Below are positions 24,251-34,302 of a stretch of DNA of 42,562 bases, piece by piece. Within the stretch, counting starts at the first letter, position 1; each line of letters starts with the position of its first letter. Source of the stretch: JAPLDA01 sp043787975 (lineage in GTDB: Bacteria; Bacteroidota; Bacteroidia; AKYH767-A; 2013-40CM-41-45); the NCBI GenBank assembly GCA_043787975.1, contig JAYVUK010000050.1:1-42562 (forward strand). The letters run 5' to 3'. Both the position numbers and the translations under genes were made by a program. The notes under the pieces were generated by a model. That model saw only the letters and a list, made by a program, of their open reading frames with translations. It made no database searches and was not told the DNA's origin.

Positions 24251-27115
24251 TTAATGTGCTTCGAGCCAATTCTTTCCTGTTCCAATCCCAATCTCAACAG
24301 GAACCTTTAAAGATAGAGCCGTTTTCATCCGGTGTTCCACTAATTTTTTTACGACATCGAGTTCTTCTTTGAAAACATCAAAGACCAACTCATCGTGTAC
24401 CTGCAAAAGCATTTTTGATTTCAACTTTTTTTCCTGCAGATCATTTTGAATGTTGATCATGGCTATCTTAATCATATCTGCAGCGCTTCCCTGTATTGGA
24501 GCATTGATGGCATTGCGTTCTGCAAATCCTCTCACGGTTTGATTGGCCGAATTGATGTCGCGCAAATATCTTCTTCTTCCCATGATGGTTTCCACATATC
24601 CCTTTTCCCGCGCACGCTCGATGCTTTCATCCATGTATCTTTTTACGAATGGATACTGGCGGAAATAATTATCAATAATTTCTTTTGCTTCCGTGCGTGA
24701 AATATTCAAACGCTCTGCAAGACCAAACGCAGAGATGCCATAGATGATTCCGAAGTTGACCATCTTCGCATTTCGTCTCATGTCGCTCGTTACATCTTTC
24801 AAGTTGACACCATACACCTTTGCAGCTGTTGTAGCATGAATGTCTTCTCCGCTTTTAAACGCCTCAATCATTCCGGTGTCACCACTCAATTCTGCAATGA
24901 TGCGCAATTCAATCTGTGAATAATCGGCAGAGAGTAACGTATATTTATCGTTGCGCGGAATAAACGCTTTACGGATTTCACGTCCGCGTTCTGTTCTGAT
25001 CGGAATGTTTTGCAGGTTTGGATTGTCAGAACTCAATCTTCCCGTTACGGCGACAACCTGGTTGTACGATGTATGAATTCTTCCTGTGCGTGGATTGATC
25101 ATTTCCGGAAGAACATCTACATAGGTGTTTTTTAATTTCACCAGCTCTCGATAGTCGAGAATTTTCCGAACGATGACATGCTTGTTTTCCAATTTACTCA
25201 ATACATCTTCGGCTGTTGAATATTGTCCGGTCTTTGTCTTCTGTGGTTTCTCAACGATTTTTAGTTTCTCGAATAAAACTTCTCCGACTTGTTTGGGAGA
25301 AGAAACATTGAATTTTTGTTCTGCCAAATCCTGGATTTCTTTTTCTGTTTTTGCGATATCTGTTTCGAGCGACTTGGAGAGATCGTGCAACGTTTTCTTG
25401 TCAATATTTATTCCTTCTGCTTCCATGCTTGCAAGCACAGGAACCAGTGGCATTTCCACCTCTTCAAATAATTTCTGAACTCCGGAATTTTTTAATTGTG
25501 GTGCAAATTTCTCATGAAGCTGTAACGTGACGTCAGCGTCTTCCGCAGCATACTCTCCAATTACTTCAATCGGAACATCGCGCATGCTGGTTTGATCTTT
25601 CCCTTTTTTTCCAATGAGCGCTTCGATTGAAACGGGAGAATAATTCAAATATGTTTCAGCGAGTACATCCATGCTGTGTCGCATGTCCGGCTGAATCAGA
25701 AAATGTGCGATCATGGTATCGAAGACTTTTCCTTTCACTTCGATGTCGTACCACTTCAAAACAGCCATGTCGTATTTTACATTCTGACCGATCTTGTCAA
25801 TTTTTTCATTGGTAAAAAGAGGAAGGAATTCTTCGACGATTTTGTGTGCTTCATTGTAGTTTTCGGGAATCGGAATGTAATACGCTTCATGTGGCTTATA
25901 AGAAAAAGACATTCCCACTAACTCAGCAAGATTTACATCGAGCCCCGTGGTTTCGGTATCGAAACAAAAGATCTTTTGCTTTTGTAATTCAGCAATAAGT
26001 TTTTTTCTTTTTTCTTTCGTGTCGACGATGTGATAGGTATGTTTTACGGAATGAATAGTCTGATGCGAACCTGTCGTAACCGTTGATTCTAAACCGTCAC
26101 CGGCAATTTCTTCTTCTGATGAATGAGAAATTTTTGTTTGTGGAGCATTGGTAAAAAATAAACTGGATTGAACTCCAGAAGAAGCTTTTTTCTTTTCTTC
26201 CGTTTTTTCTTTCGGAGGAGCAACAGCAGTTGTCGTTGATGTCAGTCCTATTTGTTCGCCCAATCTTCTGAATTCAAGTTCAGCAAATAATTCTTTGAGC
26301 GCATCCCTGTTCCATTCTTTTATTTCAAGCTGGTCAGGATTTACTTTCAGCGGAACATCCGTAATGATGGTCGCAAGTCGTTTTGACTGGATGGCCATTT
26401 CTTTATTCAGCTCTACTTTTTCTTTGAGTTTACCCTTTAATTCACTTGTGTTCTTCAAAAGATTTTCGACAGAGCCGAATTGTTTTACCAATTGCATAGC
26501 AGTTTTTTCTCCTACTCCGGGAATGCCAGGAATATTATCCACTTTATCTCCCATCAAACCGAGAATGTCGATTACCTGGTCGACACGCTCTATTTCCCAG
26601 CGTTTGCAGACTTCCGCCACACCCAGCACTTCTGCCCCGGTTCCGAAACGCGCTGGCTTGTATATAAAAGTATGTTCGTCCACCAGCTGTCCGAAATCTT
26701 TATCGGGAGTCATCATGTATGTTTCGAAACCTTTTTTTTCCGCCTGCTTTGCAAGTGTTCCGATGATGTCGTCTGCTTCGTAACCATCCAATGACAACAC
26801 GGGAATATTAAAAGCCTCACACACTTTTGCAACATACGGAATGGCGAGCGCAAGATCTTCAGGGATTTCCTGGCGGTTTGCTTTGTATTCCACAAACTCT
26901 TCGTGGCGCACTGTGGGTGCAGCGGTATCAAACACAACGGCAATGTGAGTAGGTTGTGCTTTTTTTAATACTTCAAGCAGTGTTGTGGTGAAACCAAAAA
27001 CAGCAGAAGTGTTTTGTCCTTTTGAATTAATGCGGTGATTATTACTAAAAGCAAAATAGGCACGGTAAATAAGCGCCATGGCATCAAGCAGAAAAAGTTT
27101 TTTTGGTGCAGACAT
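24251..27115 (-). CDS. polA: DNA polymerase I
   Basis: This encodes 954 residues from ATG 27115; an upstream in-frame TTG at 27139 is rejected because MSAPKKLFLLDAMALIYRAY is the usual start. Order: 5'-3' exonuclease (about 1-290, with GYEADDIIGTLA and GDKVDNIPGIPGVGEKTA), a low-complexity linker, a 3'-5' exonuclease that looks active (CFDTETTGL, IGQNVKYDMAVL, YAAEDADVTLQLH), then the polymerase with motif A LLSADYSQIELRI, motif B RRNAKMVNFGIIYG and motif C LLQVHDELVFD. It fills gaps in repair and removes Okazaki primers. It follows the MORN/zinc-finger gene by about 50 bp in the same direction. Confidence 0.97.
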   Translation of the reverse strand: MSAPKKLFLLDAMALIYRAYFAFSNNHRINSKGQNTSAVFGFTTTLLEVLKKAQPTHIAVVFDTAAPTVRHEEFVEYKANRQEIPEDLALAIPYVAKVCEAFNIPVLSLDGYEADDIIGTLAKQAEKKGFETYMMTPDKDFGQLVDEHTFIYKPARFGTGAEVLGVAEVCKRWEIERVDQVIDILGLMGDKVDNIPGIPGVGEKTAMQLVKQFGSVENLLKNTSELKGKLKEKVELNKEMAIQSKRLATIITDVPLKVNPDQLEIKEWNRDALKELFAELEFRRLGEQIGLTSTTTAVAPPKEKTEEKKKASSGVQSSLFFTNAPQTKISHSSEEEIAGDGLESTVTTGSHQTIHSVKHTYHIVDTKEKRKKLIAELQKQKIFCFDTETTGLDVNLAELVGMSFSYKPHEAYYIPIPENYNEAHKIVEEFLPLFTNEKIDKIGQNVKYDMAVLKWYDIEVKGKVFDTMIAHFLIQPDMRHSMDVLAETYLNYSPVSIEALIGKKGKDQTSMRDVPIEVIGEYAAEDADVTLQLHEKFAPQLKNSGVQKLFEEVEMPLVPVLASMEAEGINIDKKTLHDLSKSLETDIAKTEKEIQDLAEQKFNVSSPKQVGEVLFEKLKIVEKPQKTKTGQYSTAEDVLSKLENKHVIVRKILDYRELVKLKNTYVDVLPEMINPRTGRIHTSYNQVVAVTGRLSSDNPNLQNIPIRTERGREIRKAFIPRNDKYTLLSADYSQIELRIIAELSGDTGMIEAFKSGEDIHATTAAKVYGVNLKDVTSDMRRNAKMVNFGIIYGISAFGLAERLNISRTEAKEIIDNYFRQYPFVKRYMDESIERAREKGYVETIMGRRRYLRDINSANQTVRGFAERNAINAPIQGSAADMIKIAMINIQNDLQEKKLKSKMLLQVHDELVFDVFKEELDVVKKLVEHRMKTALSLKVPVEIGIGTGKNWLEAH

Positions 27116-27165
27116 GTTTACTTGAAATTTTTTGGGCAATTAAAAATACCACAAGCGAAAGAAAA

Positions 27166-28524
27166 CTATTCGTGGATCTTTCCTGTTCCTCCGCATCTTC
27201 CGCAGGTGGCGCTGCCCGCCGGTCTCACAACTTCATTGACGGTATATGTTACAAAGTTCCGGGGACCCATTCCGTTGCTGATATCTTTTGTAACCATTTT
27301 ATTTTTTCGGATCTCAGCCTGAACAATTTTCCCTTTTCCTTTACATACCGGGCAAACCATTCCGTCTTCGTTTGTCGCAGGAATTTTATCGCCTTCTTTC
27401 ACATCGGTTTTTGTCGTAGCAACAACTGTATTCATAGCAAGCGGTTTGTCTTCCACTTTCGCCGGAGTTGTGTTTGTTGTGGTTGCCGGTTTATCTTCCG
27501 TTTTAACCGGCGGCCGCGGATTAGATGGAGGAGGAGTTGTCACAACCGGTTTTTCTTCATGCTTGGCAATGGTTACAGGAGTTGTTTCCGGCTTCCTCGC
27601 AGGCATAGCGAATACCATCATTCCTTCACTTACAATGTTACCATGATCGTAATGATATTCTGTTGCTTCGCCTTCGGCAGTGGTATACACTCCGATTCCG
27701 TGAGACTGGTTATTTAAATAATCCCCTGTGTACATATCCCCGGTTGAATAATAATATGTTCCGCAACCATTGTATGATCCGTTGGAAAAAGATCCGATAT
27801 ACATGTCTCCGTTGCTGTAATACCATGCTCCCTCGCCGCTTTGTTTGTCATCTTTAAATTCTCCTTCGTAGTAACTTCCATCAGCCATGGTGAAGACTCC
27901 GTGTCCTGTGAAAATTAAATTCACAACCTCTCCTTCGTATTTATTTCCGTCATGATAATAGTATGCACCTTTGCCGGTTTGCTTTCCTTTTGAAAATGCT
28001 CCGGCATACTTATCACCATTCGGGTAATTCAATGTGCCGAAACCATCCTGGAGATCATTTGCAAAGCCACCTTCGTAATGACTGCTGTCGTTGAACCACA
28101 TAATTCCCTGGCCTTGTTTCATAAAATTCACAAATGAACCTTCATAGCGATTGCCACTCGTATATGTAAATGTTCCTTTGCCATCCATCTTTCCGTCTAC
28201 AAAAGAGCCCTCATATTTATTTCCATTTCTGAAATTATAAACGCCTTTGCCTTGCATTTTTTGATTGACAAAATCTCCTTCGTATACATCCCCGCTTTTA
28301 TAGGTGAGTTTTCCTTTTCCCTGGTATTTTCCATTGAGGAAATTGCCAGCGTATAAGTTTCCGCTTCCCGAACGGTAAGCTCCATAGCCGTTGTTGCAAT
28401 CTCCCGAAAGGCAACCTACTTTATTGCTTAAAATTTTTACGCTATCGGTTTGGGCATGCAGATTAACAGACATGAAACAAAGCACGACTGCCGGCAGAAT
28501 GAAGGATAAAAATTTTCTGTTCAC
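27166..28524 (-). CDS. Secreted MORN-repeat protein with C-terminal zinc-finger-like motifs
   Basis: This encodes 452 residues with a signal peptide (VVLCFMSVNLHAQ, cleavage before TDSV). About eleven MORN repeats of the form Y-x-G-x-F-x-N-G-K-x-x-G-x-G fill residues 35-290. A Pro/Thr-rich linker (about 300-375) leads to two CxxCxGxG pairs, CPVCKGKGK and CGRCGGTGK, of the DnaJ zinc-finger type near residues 390 and 440. Such an arrangement recurs in Bacteroidota MORN proteins. The role is unknown; binding to membrane or protein partners is inferred. It precedes polA in the same direction with a short gap, but the export signal argues against a shared function. Confidence 0.85.
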   Translation of the reverse strand: MNRKFLSFILPAVVLCFMSVNLHAQTDSVKILSNKVGCLSGDCNNGYGAYRSGSGNLYAGNFLNGKYQGKGKLTYKSGDVYEGDFVNQKMQGKGVYNFRNGNKYEGSFVDGKMDGKGTFTYTSGNRYEGSFVNFMKQGQGIMWFNDSSHYEGGFANDLQDGFGTLNYPNGDKYAGAFSKGKQTGKGAYYYHDGNKYEGEVVNLIFTGHGVFTMADGSYYEGEFKDDKQSGEGAWYYSNGDMYIGSFSNGSYNGCGTYYYSTGDMYTGDYLNNQSHGIGVYTTAEGEATEYHYDHGNIVSEGMMVFAMPARKPETTPVTIAKHEEKPVVTTPPPSNPRPPVKTEDKPATTTNTTPAKVEDKPLAMNTVVATTKTDVKEGDKIPATNEDGMVCPVCKGKGKIVQAEIRKNKMVTKDISNGMGPRNFVTYTVNEVVRPAGSATCGRCGGTGKIHE

Positions 28525-28682
28525 GGTTAAATATTGAGGAAGCCAAAGTAATAAAAATATCAGGAAAATTGGTACTCGTTCATGGTTAAACGGCTATAAA
28601 TAATGATGATCGAAAACGTATAACGAATAACAATTAACAGAGAACCTTTTTAATTAACTTTATCCGCTTATATTTTCATTTT

Positions 28683-31094
28683 ATGCTCGAAAGGGTTGCG
28701 AGAATTATTTTACGTCAACGATTTCCCTTGCTCATTGCGCTTGCATTGATTACTGCTTTCATGGCATACAAAGCGAGTTTTGTAAAACTCAGCTATGAAT
28801 CGGCAAAAATTCTTCCCGCCTCGGACTCCTCTTACAGCGAATACCTGAAGTTCAAACAAAAATTCGGGGAAGACGGAACCGTGATGGTGATTGGTTTTCA
28901 GAGTGCTGATATTTTTCGTCTCGATGTTTTCAACGATTGGTATAACCTGACTAACAAAGTAAAAAGTATTGAAGGAATACAGGAGGTCGTTTCAGTCGCC
29001 CGTTGTTATCATTTGGTTCGCAACGACAGTCTTCAGCGACTTGATTTAAAACCGTTGATTGCGCAGCAACTGAAAAGCCAGGAAGAAGTTGACAGTATAA
29101 AAAAGCTGGTAGAAAATCTTCCTCTTTACGAAGGATTGCTTTTTAATAAGAAGACGAGTGTTACGCTGATGGCAATTACGCTTGATCAGAATAAACTGAA
29201 TACAAAAAGCAGGATCGAAACCGTTCACCAGGTGAAAGAAGCGGCCGATCAGTTTGCAGCAAAAAATAATCTTGTTCTTCATTATTCGGGATTGCCTTAC
29301 ATACGTACAGCGGTATCACAAAAAATTCTGGGCGAGATGAAATTGTTTGTGGCGTTGGCATTGATCATTACTACCATCATCTTGTTTTTATTTTTCCGTT
29401 CCTTTTACGCTGTTCTTTTTCCAATGATTGTAGTGGTGCTCGGCGTAGCTTGGCTGTTCGGCACACTTGATTTGTTCGGATTCAAGATTACGATTCTTAC
29501 AAGTTTAATTCCGCCGCTAATAATTGTAATCGGAATTCCAAATTGTATCCTTCTGTTAAATAAATACCAACAGGAATTTCATAAACATGGAAATAAAATA
29601 AAAGCATTGGCGAGAACCATTCAGCGAATCGGAGTCACGACTTTTTTTGCGAACGTTACCACATCCATTGGCTTCCTTGTTTTTTATTTTACACGCAGCG
29701 AAGTGTTGCAGGAATTCGGGATCATTGCTGCACTTAACGTGATGCTTACCTATTTGATTTCATTAATTTTTATTCCGATTGTTTTCAGTTTTCTTCCGGC
29801 GCCTTCAAGCAAGCAGGTACATCATCTCGAAAACAAACGATTGAATTTTATCCTGGCAAAAGTTGATCATTGGGTTCATCATGCGCGATGGAGGGTTTAT
29901 ATTATTGTATTGGCCATTGTTGCGATCAGCATGTACGGTATCAGCAAAATGACGACGGTTGGTTTTGTTGTGGATGATCTTCCGAAGAAGGATGTTATCT
30001 ACACAGACTTAAAATTCTTTGAAGAAAATTTTCACGGAGTACTTCCTTTTGAAATCACCATTGATACCAAAAAACGCGGAGGCGTTTTAACGTTGCAGAC
30101 GTTGAATAAAATCAACCGGCTTCAAAAAATATTTCTCGGCTACAAAGAATTTTCAAAACCGTTTTCTGTTGCCGAAGGAATTAAATTTTCTTATGAGGGG
30201 TTGAATGACAACGATCCGAAATATTATGTTGTTCCGAATTTGGAAGAGATGGCGAGGCTTACAGGCTATGCGACCAGTGCGCGCGAAAACCAGAATATGT
30301 TCCGCTCCATTATTGACAGCACCAAACAATTCACGCGGATTAGTTTCCAGGTAGCCGATATTGGTTCCATAAAAATGAAAAAACTGCTGGCTGAAATAAA
30401 ACCGCGTGTTGATTCTGTCTTTGATTCGCAGCAATACGATGTGAAGATGACAGGCAATTCAATCATCTTCTTAAAGAACAATGACTATCTCCTCATTAAC
30501 TTAAAGGAAAGCGTTCTGCTCGCCATTGCGTTGATCGGAGCGGTGATGTTTTTATTGTTCATGTCGTTTCGTATGATTGTTATTTCTCTTATCCCTAGTT
30601 TGGTTCCGCTGTTGATTACGGCTGCCATCATGGGTTTTGCGGGCATTCCACTCAAGCCATCCACGATTCTCATCTTTAGCATTGCATTTGGAATTGCATC
30701 TGATGGCACCATGTATTTTTTAACCAAGTACAGGCAGGAGCTGAGGCATCATGGTGGAAGTATTTCCAAAACGGTTTCGAAAACCATTAGCGAAACGGGA
30801 GTAAGTATGATTTATACAGCGGTGATTTTATTCAGCGGATTTTTCATCTTTACCATTTCCAGTTTCGGTGGAACTTCGGCTTTGGGAGTGCTCATTTCTG
30901 TTACTTTGCTAATCGCCATGTGTTCCAACCTGATTTTTCTTCCGACCCTTTTATTATCGCTCGAAAAACGTATAATTACAAAATCATTTCTTAAAGAACC
31001 GCTCATTCAAATGTATGATGAGGATGAGGATGTAGAGTTGGATGATCTTAAAATTAAAAGGCCCGAAGAAGAAGCATTGAAAATTGAAAACTAA
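28683..31094 (+). CDS. RND/MMPL superfamily transporter
   Basis: This encodes 803 residues. The layout is the two-fold RND form: TM1 near residue 16-30, a periplasmic loop to about 215, five helices about 218-375 with a sterol-sensing-type pattern, TM7 near 405, a second loop to about 600, and five more helices to about 765. The first half has IGIPNCILLLNKY where many homologues carry Asp; the second half keeps Asp in FGIASDGTMYFLTKY. The acidic Glu/Asp-rich tail is cytoplasmic. The cargo is not known; members of this group export lipids or hydrophobic compounds using the proton gradient. It stands alone, with rfbA 80 bp downstream. Confidence 0.88.
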   Translation: MLERVARIILRQRFPLLIALALITAFMAYKASFVKLSYESAKILPASDSSYSEYLKFKQKFGEDGTVMVIGFQSADIFRLDVFNDWYNLTNKVKSIEGIQEVVSVARCYHLVRNDSLQRLDLKPLIAQQLKSQEEVDSIKKLVENLPLYEGLLFNKKTSVTLMAITLDQNKLNTKSRIETVHQVKEAADQFAAKNNLVLHYSGLPYIRTAVSQKILGEMKLFVALALIITTIILFLFFRSFYAVLFPMIVVVLGVAWLFGTLDLFGFKITILTSLIPPLIIVIGIPNCILLLNKYQQEFHKHGNKIKALARTIQRIGVTTFFANVTTSIGFLVFYFTRSEVLQEFGIIAALNVMLTYLISLIFIPIVFSFLPAPSSKQVHHLENKRLNFILAKVDHWVHHARWRVYIIVLAIVAISMYGISKMTTVGFVVDDLPKKDVIYTDLKFFEENFHGVLPFEITIDTKKRGGVLTLQTLNKINRLQKIFLGYKEFSKPFSVAEGIKFSYEGLNDNDPKYYVVPNLEEMARLTGYATSARENQNMFRSIIDSTKQFTRISFQVADIGSIKMKKLLAEIKPRVDSVFDSQQYDVKMTGNSIIFLKNNDYLLINLKESVLLAIALIGAVMFLLFMSFRMIVISLIPSLVPLLITAAIMGFAGIPLKPSTILIFSIAFGIASDGTMYFLTKYRQELRHHGGSISKTVSKTISETGVSMIYTAVILFSGFFIFTISSFGGTSALGVLISVTLLIAMCSNLIFLPTLLLSLEKRIITKSFLKEPLIQMYDEDEDVELDDLKIKRPEEEALKIEN

Positions 31095-31174
31095 ACCAAG
31101 ATGATTCTAAAACACAAAAGAGGAATAAAAATCATATTGATTCCATCTGGCAACTTTAAAAAAAACATTCTCAG

Positions 31175-32032
31175 ATGAAAGGAATTATTTTAGCCGGAGG
31201 TTCCGGCACACGCTTACATCCGCTTACGCTTGCCATGAGCAAGCAACTGATGCCGGTGTACGACAAGCCGATGATTTATTATCCGTTGTCGGTATTGATG
31301 ATGGCAGGCATTAATGAGATCCTGATCATCTCGACACCGCACGATTTACCAAGTTTTAAAAAACTGTTCGGTGACGGATCATTGATCGGATGTAAGTTCA
31401 GCTATGAAGAACAAGCTGTACCAAACGGTCTTGCGCAAGCGTTTGTAATCGGAGAAAAATTTATCGGGAAAGAAAAAGTGGCGTTGGTACTTGGTGATAA
31501 TATTTTTTATGGAATGGGCGTGGGAAGATTGCTCCAGGAAAATAAAAATCCGGATGGCGGAGTGGTGTTTGCCTATCACGTTTCTGATCCTGAACGATAC
31601 GGTGTGGTGGAGTTTGATCAAAACAACAAAGCCATTTCCATTGAAGAGAAACCGAAAAATCCGAAATCAAATTATGCCGTTCCGGGATTGTATTTTTATG
31701 ATAACTCAGTGGTGGATATTGCAAAGAATCTCAAACCGAGCGCGCGTGGCGAATATGAAATCACCGATATAAATAAAACGTATCTTGAACGGGGAAAATT
31801 AAAAGTCGGTATTCTTGATCGCGGAACAGCATGGCTTGACACCGGTACATTTACATCGCTGATGCAGGCTGCACAATTCGTACAGGTTATTGAAGAACGG
31901 CAAGGATTGAAAATAGGATGCATCGAAGAAGTTGCTTACAGAATGAAGTACATCAACAGAACACAACTTGAACAAATCGCAAAGCCGTTGTTAAAAAGTG
32001 GTTACGGACAATATCTTTTGTCACTTCCTTAG
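31175..32032 (+). CDS. rfbA: Glucose-1-phosphate thymidylyltransferase
   Basis: This encodes 285 residues. RfbA makes dTDP-glucose from dTTP and glucose 1-phosphate, the first step toward dTDP-rhamnose and other deoxysugars of surface polysaccharides. Signatures are KGIILAGGSGTRLHPLT at the start, MSKQLMPVYDKPMIYYPLS, VLGDNIFYG, FDQNNKAISIEEKPKNPKS, GLYFYDNSVVDIA and GTAWLDTGTF. Length matches. The usual partners rfbB, rfbC and rfbD are not here; an epimerase-type SDR follows after about 135 bp. Confidence 0.95.
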   Translation: MKGIILAGGSGTRLHPLTLAMSKQLMPVYDKPMIYYPLSVLMMAGINEILIISTPHDLPSFKKLFGDGSLIGCKFSYEEQAVPNGLAQAFVIGEKFIGKEKVALVLGDNIFYGMGVGRLLQENKNPDGGVVFAYHVSDPERYGVVEFDQNNKAISIEEKPKNPKSNYAVPGLYFYDNSVVDIAKNLKPSARGEYEITDINKTYLERGKLKVGILDRGTAWLDTGTFTSLMQAAQFVQVIEERQGLKIGCIEEVAYRMKYINRTQLEQIAKPLLKSGYGQYLLSLP

Positions 32033-32168
32033 CCCTGATAATGGTGTTGATGACTAAAAATTATTTGTTCACCAACGATTGTAATGGATTGGTGTAAATT
32101 CCGATCACCGAATGAAATAATAACAGAAATTTGATTTCGATAATTAAACTCTTTCAAAAATAAAAAGC

Positions 32169-33110
32169 ATGAACAGAAAAATACTTATCACAGGCGGAGC
32201 AGGATTCATCGGAAGCAGTCTTGCCGAAAGACTTTGCAAGGATCCTGAAAATTTTGTCGTGATTGCCGATAACCTGCTTACCGGCTCTCATTCAAAGGTT
32301 CCGAAGTCGGTCCATAACAATGTAAAGTTTATCAAAGCGGATGTAAATGATTTCAAGGACATCGCAAGTATTTTTCACTCGCATGGATTTGATTATGTGT
32401 TTCATTATGCAGCCATGGTGGGAGTCAAACGCACACTTGCAAATCCTGTGATGGTGCTTCACGATATTACAGGGATTAATAACATTTTAAACCTGGCAAA
32501 GAACGGAGGCGTGAAGCGAATCTTTTTTACATCGTCTTCGGAAGTTTACGGAGAGCCGGTTGAATACCCGCAAAACGAACATACCACTCCGTTGAATTCA
32601 CGATTGCCATACGCGATTGTAAAAAATGTTGGCGAAGCATATTTGCGTTCATACAAAAAAGAATATGATCTTGACTATACTATTTTCAGATTGTTCAATA
32701 CGTTTGGTCCAAAACAAAGCACAGACTTTGTAATTTCAAAATTCCTCGGAGCGGCTTTCAAAAATAAAGACATCAACATTTACGGTGACGGAAGCCAAAC
32801 GCGAACCTTCTGTTACATTGACGATCATTTAGAAGCGACTGTGAATGCATTCTACAATAATTTAATCGTGAATGATGTGGCGAACATCGGAACAGACAAT
32901 GAAATATCTGTTCTTGAACTGGCGAAGCTGATTATTAAATTGACGAATTCTCAATCGAAAATTATTCATGCTCCTCAACTGAAAGAGGGAGACATGACGC
33001 GCAGAAAACCGGACATCACCAAAATGAAAATGCTTCTTCAGCGTGACCCGACTCCGCTTGAGACAGGCATCAAAGCCATCATCAGCAATAGCCAGTTTGT
33101 GCTTTCCTAA
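32169..33110 (+). CDS. NAD-dependent sugar-nucleotide epimerase/dehydratase
   Basis: This encodes 313 residues of the extended SDR type. The NAD site is ILITGGAGFIGSSLAERL; the acidic residue after strand 2 is in VIADNLLTG; FFTSSSEVYGEP holds the catalytic Ser; and YAIVKNVGEAYLRSY the Tyr-x3-Lys pair. DGSQTRTFCYIDD is the substrate-side motif common to UDP-sugar epimerases and decarboxylases. Substrate cannot be told; UDP-glucose or UDP-glucuronate derivatives are likely. Context with rfbA supports a polysaccharide role. The downstream polyprenyl synthase starts 15 bp after its stop. Confidence 0.88.
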   Translation: MNRKILITGGAGFIGSSLAERLCKDPENFVVIADNLLTGSHSKVPKSVHNNVKFIKADVNDFKDIASIFHSHGFDYVFHYAAMVGVKRTLANPVMVLHDITGINNILNLAKNGGVKRIFFTSSSEVYGEPVEYPQNEHTTPLNSRLPYAIVKNVGEAYLRSYKKEYDLDYTIFRLFNTFGPKQSTDFVISKFLGAAFKNKDINIYGDGSQTRTFCYIDDHLEATVNAFYNNLIVNDVANIGTDNEISVLELAKLIIKLTNSQSKIIHAPQLKEGDMTRRKPDITKMKMLLQRDPTPLETGIKAIISNSQFVLS

Positions 33111-33113
33111 TTG

Positions 33114-33121
33114 TACTTTTG
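33114..33121 (+). promoter_or_regulatory. TAnnTTTG element directly before the polyprenyl synthase
   Basis: TACTTTTG ends only 4 bp before ATG 33126. If used, the transcript would begin at about 33124 and be nearly leaderless. No clear -33 TTG lies at the usual spacing. Confidence 0.4.
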
Positions 33122-33125
33122 ACGG

Positions 33126-34100
33126 ATGCACGAGCCGGAATTTTTTCAACGTATTGTTGAGGAAGAATTAAAAAAGATTTCTTTTCACTCATCACCTGCG
33201 GAATTGTATGATTCCATCCGGTACATGCTTTCGCTCGGTGGCAAGCGTTTACGTCCGTCTTTGGTGATGATGGCCACCGAACTTTTTGACGGAGATTATA
33301 AGCAATCAATTTCACCGGCTCTCGGTATCGAAGTGTTTCACAACTTCACCTTACTCCATGATGACATCATGGACAAAGCGCCATTGAGAAGATCGAAGCA
33401 AACGGTGCACAATAAGTGGAACGCTGACATCGCCATTCTTTCCGGTGATACCATGTTTGTAAAATCATGTGAGTTGATGACGCAGGTGGACGATAAAGTT
33501 ATTCGTCCCGTCATGTCACTTTTTTATGCGACGGCGATTGAAGTTTGCGAAGGACAACAATTCGACATGAATTATGAATCAAAAAAATCAGTCACCATTG
33601 ATGAGTACATTCACATGATCAGTCTGAAGACAGCTGTGTTGCTTGCATGTTCATTAAAAACGGGAGCGCTTATCGCAGATTCGAATAAAACAGATGCAAA
33701 CCATTTGTATGATTTCGGAAAAAACATCGGCATTGCTTTCCAATTGCATGATGATATACTCGATGTGTATGGCGATGAACAAAAATTCGGAAAGCAGAGT
33801 GGAGGAGACATTGTTTCCAATAAAAAAACATTTCTTCTTTTGAAAGCACTTGAGACGGCAACCGGAAATAGCCTGCAGGAATTGAAGCGTTGGCTTTCCA
33901 TGAAAGAATTTGATTCACAGAAAAAAGTAGAAGCCATCAAAGAAATTTTTTCTTCACTGAAGATCCGAGAAACTGCCGAACAGAAAATGGATGAATACTT
34001 TCAGCAAGCGGTTCGCTCCCTGGATTTCATCAAAGTCCCGGAAGAAAGAAAAACGGTGCTGAGAAATTTTGCGGGAAAGCTGATGGTGAGGGAAGCGTAG
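33126..34100 (+). CDS. Polyprenyl diphosphate synthase
   Basis: This encodes 324 residues of the trans-isoprenyl diphosphate synthase family. It condenses isopentenyl diphosphate units to make the polyprenyl chain used for menaquinone. LGGKRLRP near residue 38 binds IPP, the first Asp-rich motif is HDDIMD (Asp 79, 80, 83), and the second is HDDILD (Asp 209, 210, 213) with FGKQSGGDIVSNKKT after it. Length fits a medium- or long-chain enzyme (octaprenyl type); exact chain length cannot be read. A promoter element lies immediately upstream, suggesting that it can be transcribed apart from the epimerase gene. Confidence 0.92.
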   Translation: MHEPEFFQRIVEEELKKISFHSSPAELYDSIRYMLSLGGKRLRPSLVMMATELFDGDYKQSISPALGIEVFHNFTLLHDDIMDKAPLRRSKQTVHNKWNADIAILSGDTMFVKSCELMTQVDDKVIRPVMSLFYATAIEVCEGQQFDMNYESKKSVTIDEYIHMISLKTAVLLACSLKTGALIADSNKTDANHLYDFGKNIGIAFQLHDDILDVYGDEQKFGKQSGGDIVSNKKTFLLLKALETATGNSLQELKRWLSMKEFDSQKKVEAIKEIFSSLKIRETAEQKMDEYFQQAVRSLDFIKVPEERKTVLRNFAGKLMVREA

Positions 34101-34140
34101 CCGATTAAAAAAGTTCAGCAAAAAGGGTTAAATAAAAATT

Positions 34141-34302
34141 GCGGAGAGAGTGGGATTACCTTCGGTGATCCCGGGAGAAGGACATGCAACATCAACAGCC
34201 CTCACTTCGTTCGGATTCATTTACTCTTTTTCTGAAATCTCAAACTTCGTTTGGATTTCAGAAAAACGTAAATGAATTGCTTCGCAGTGCTGTTGATGTT
34301 GC
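34141..34302. repeat. Long imperfect hairpin with a copy of the tRNA-Ser 3' end
   Basis: The 17 bases GCGGAGAGAGTGGGATT at 34141-34157 repeat exactly at 34301-34317, where they form the 3' end of tRNA-Ser. After the first copy comes a small stem, GGGATTAC/GTGATCCC, closed by a CTTCG loop. Then a large hairpin fills 34186-34302: 14 perfect outer pairs (GCAACATCAACAGC with its complement), an internal loop, 10 pairs (ATTCATTTAC), 13 pairs (TTTTTCTGAAATC) and a terminal CAAAC-TTC-GTTTG. This is not a simple terminator; it looks like a palindromic element that carries or targets the tRNA tail. Confidence 0.7.

Noticed and set aside
26295..26783. Open plus-strand frame of about 160 codons
   Set aside because: Antisense to the exonuclease part of polA, which is unmistakably coding on the other strand.
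27103..27717. Open plus-strand frame of about 200 codons
   Set aside because: It lies antisense to the MORN/zinc-finger gene, whose repeats and signal peptide are clear; the antisense product is Cys/Arg/Phe-rich and without family features.
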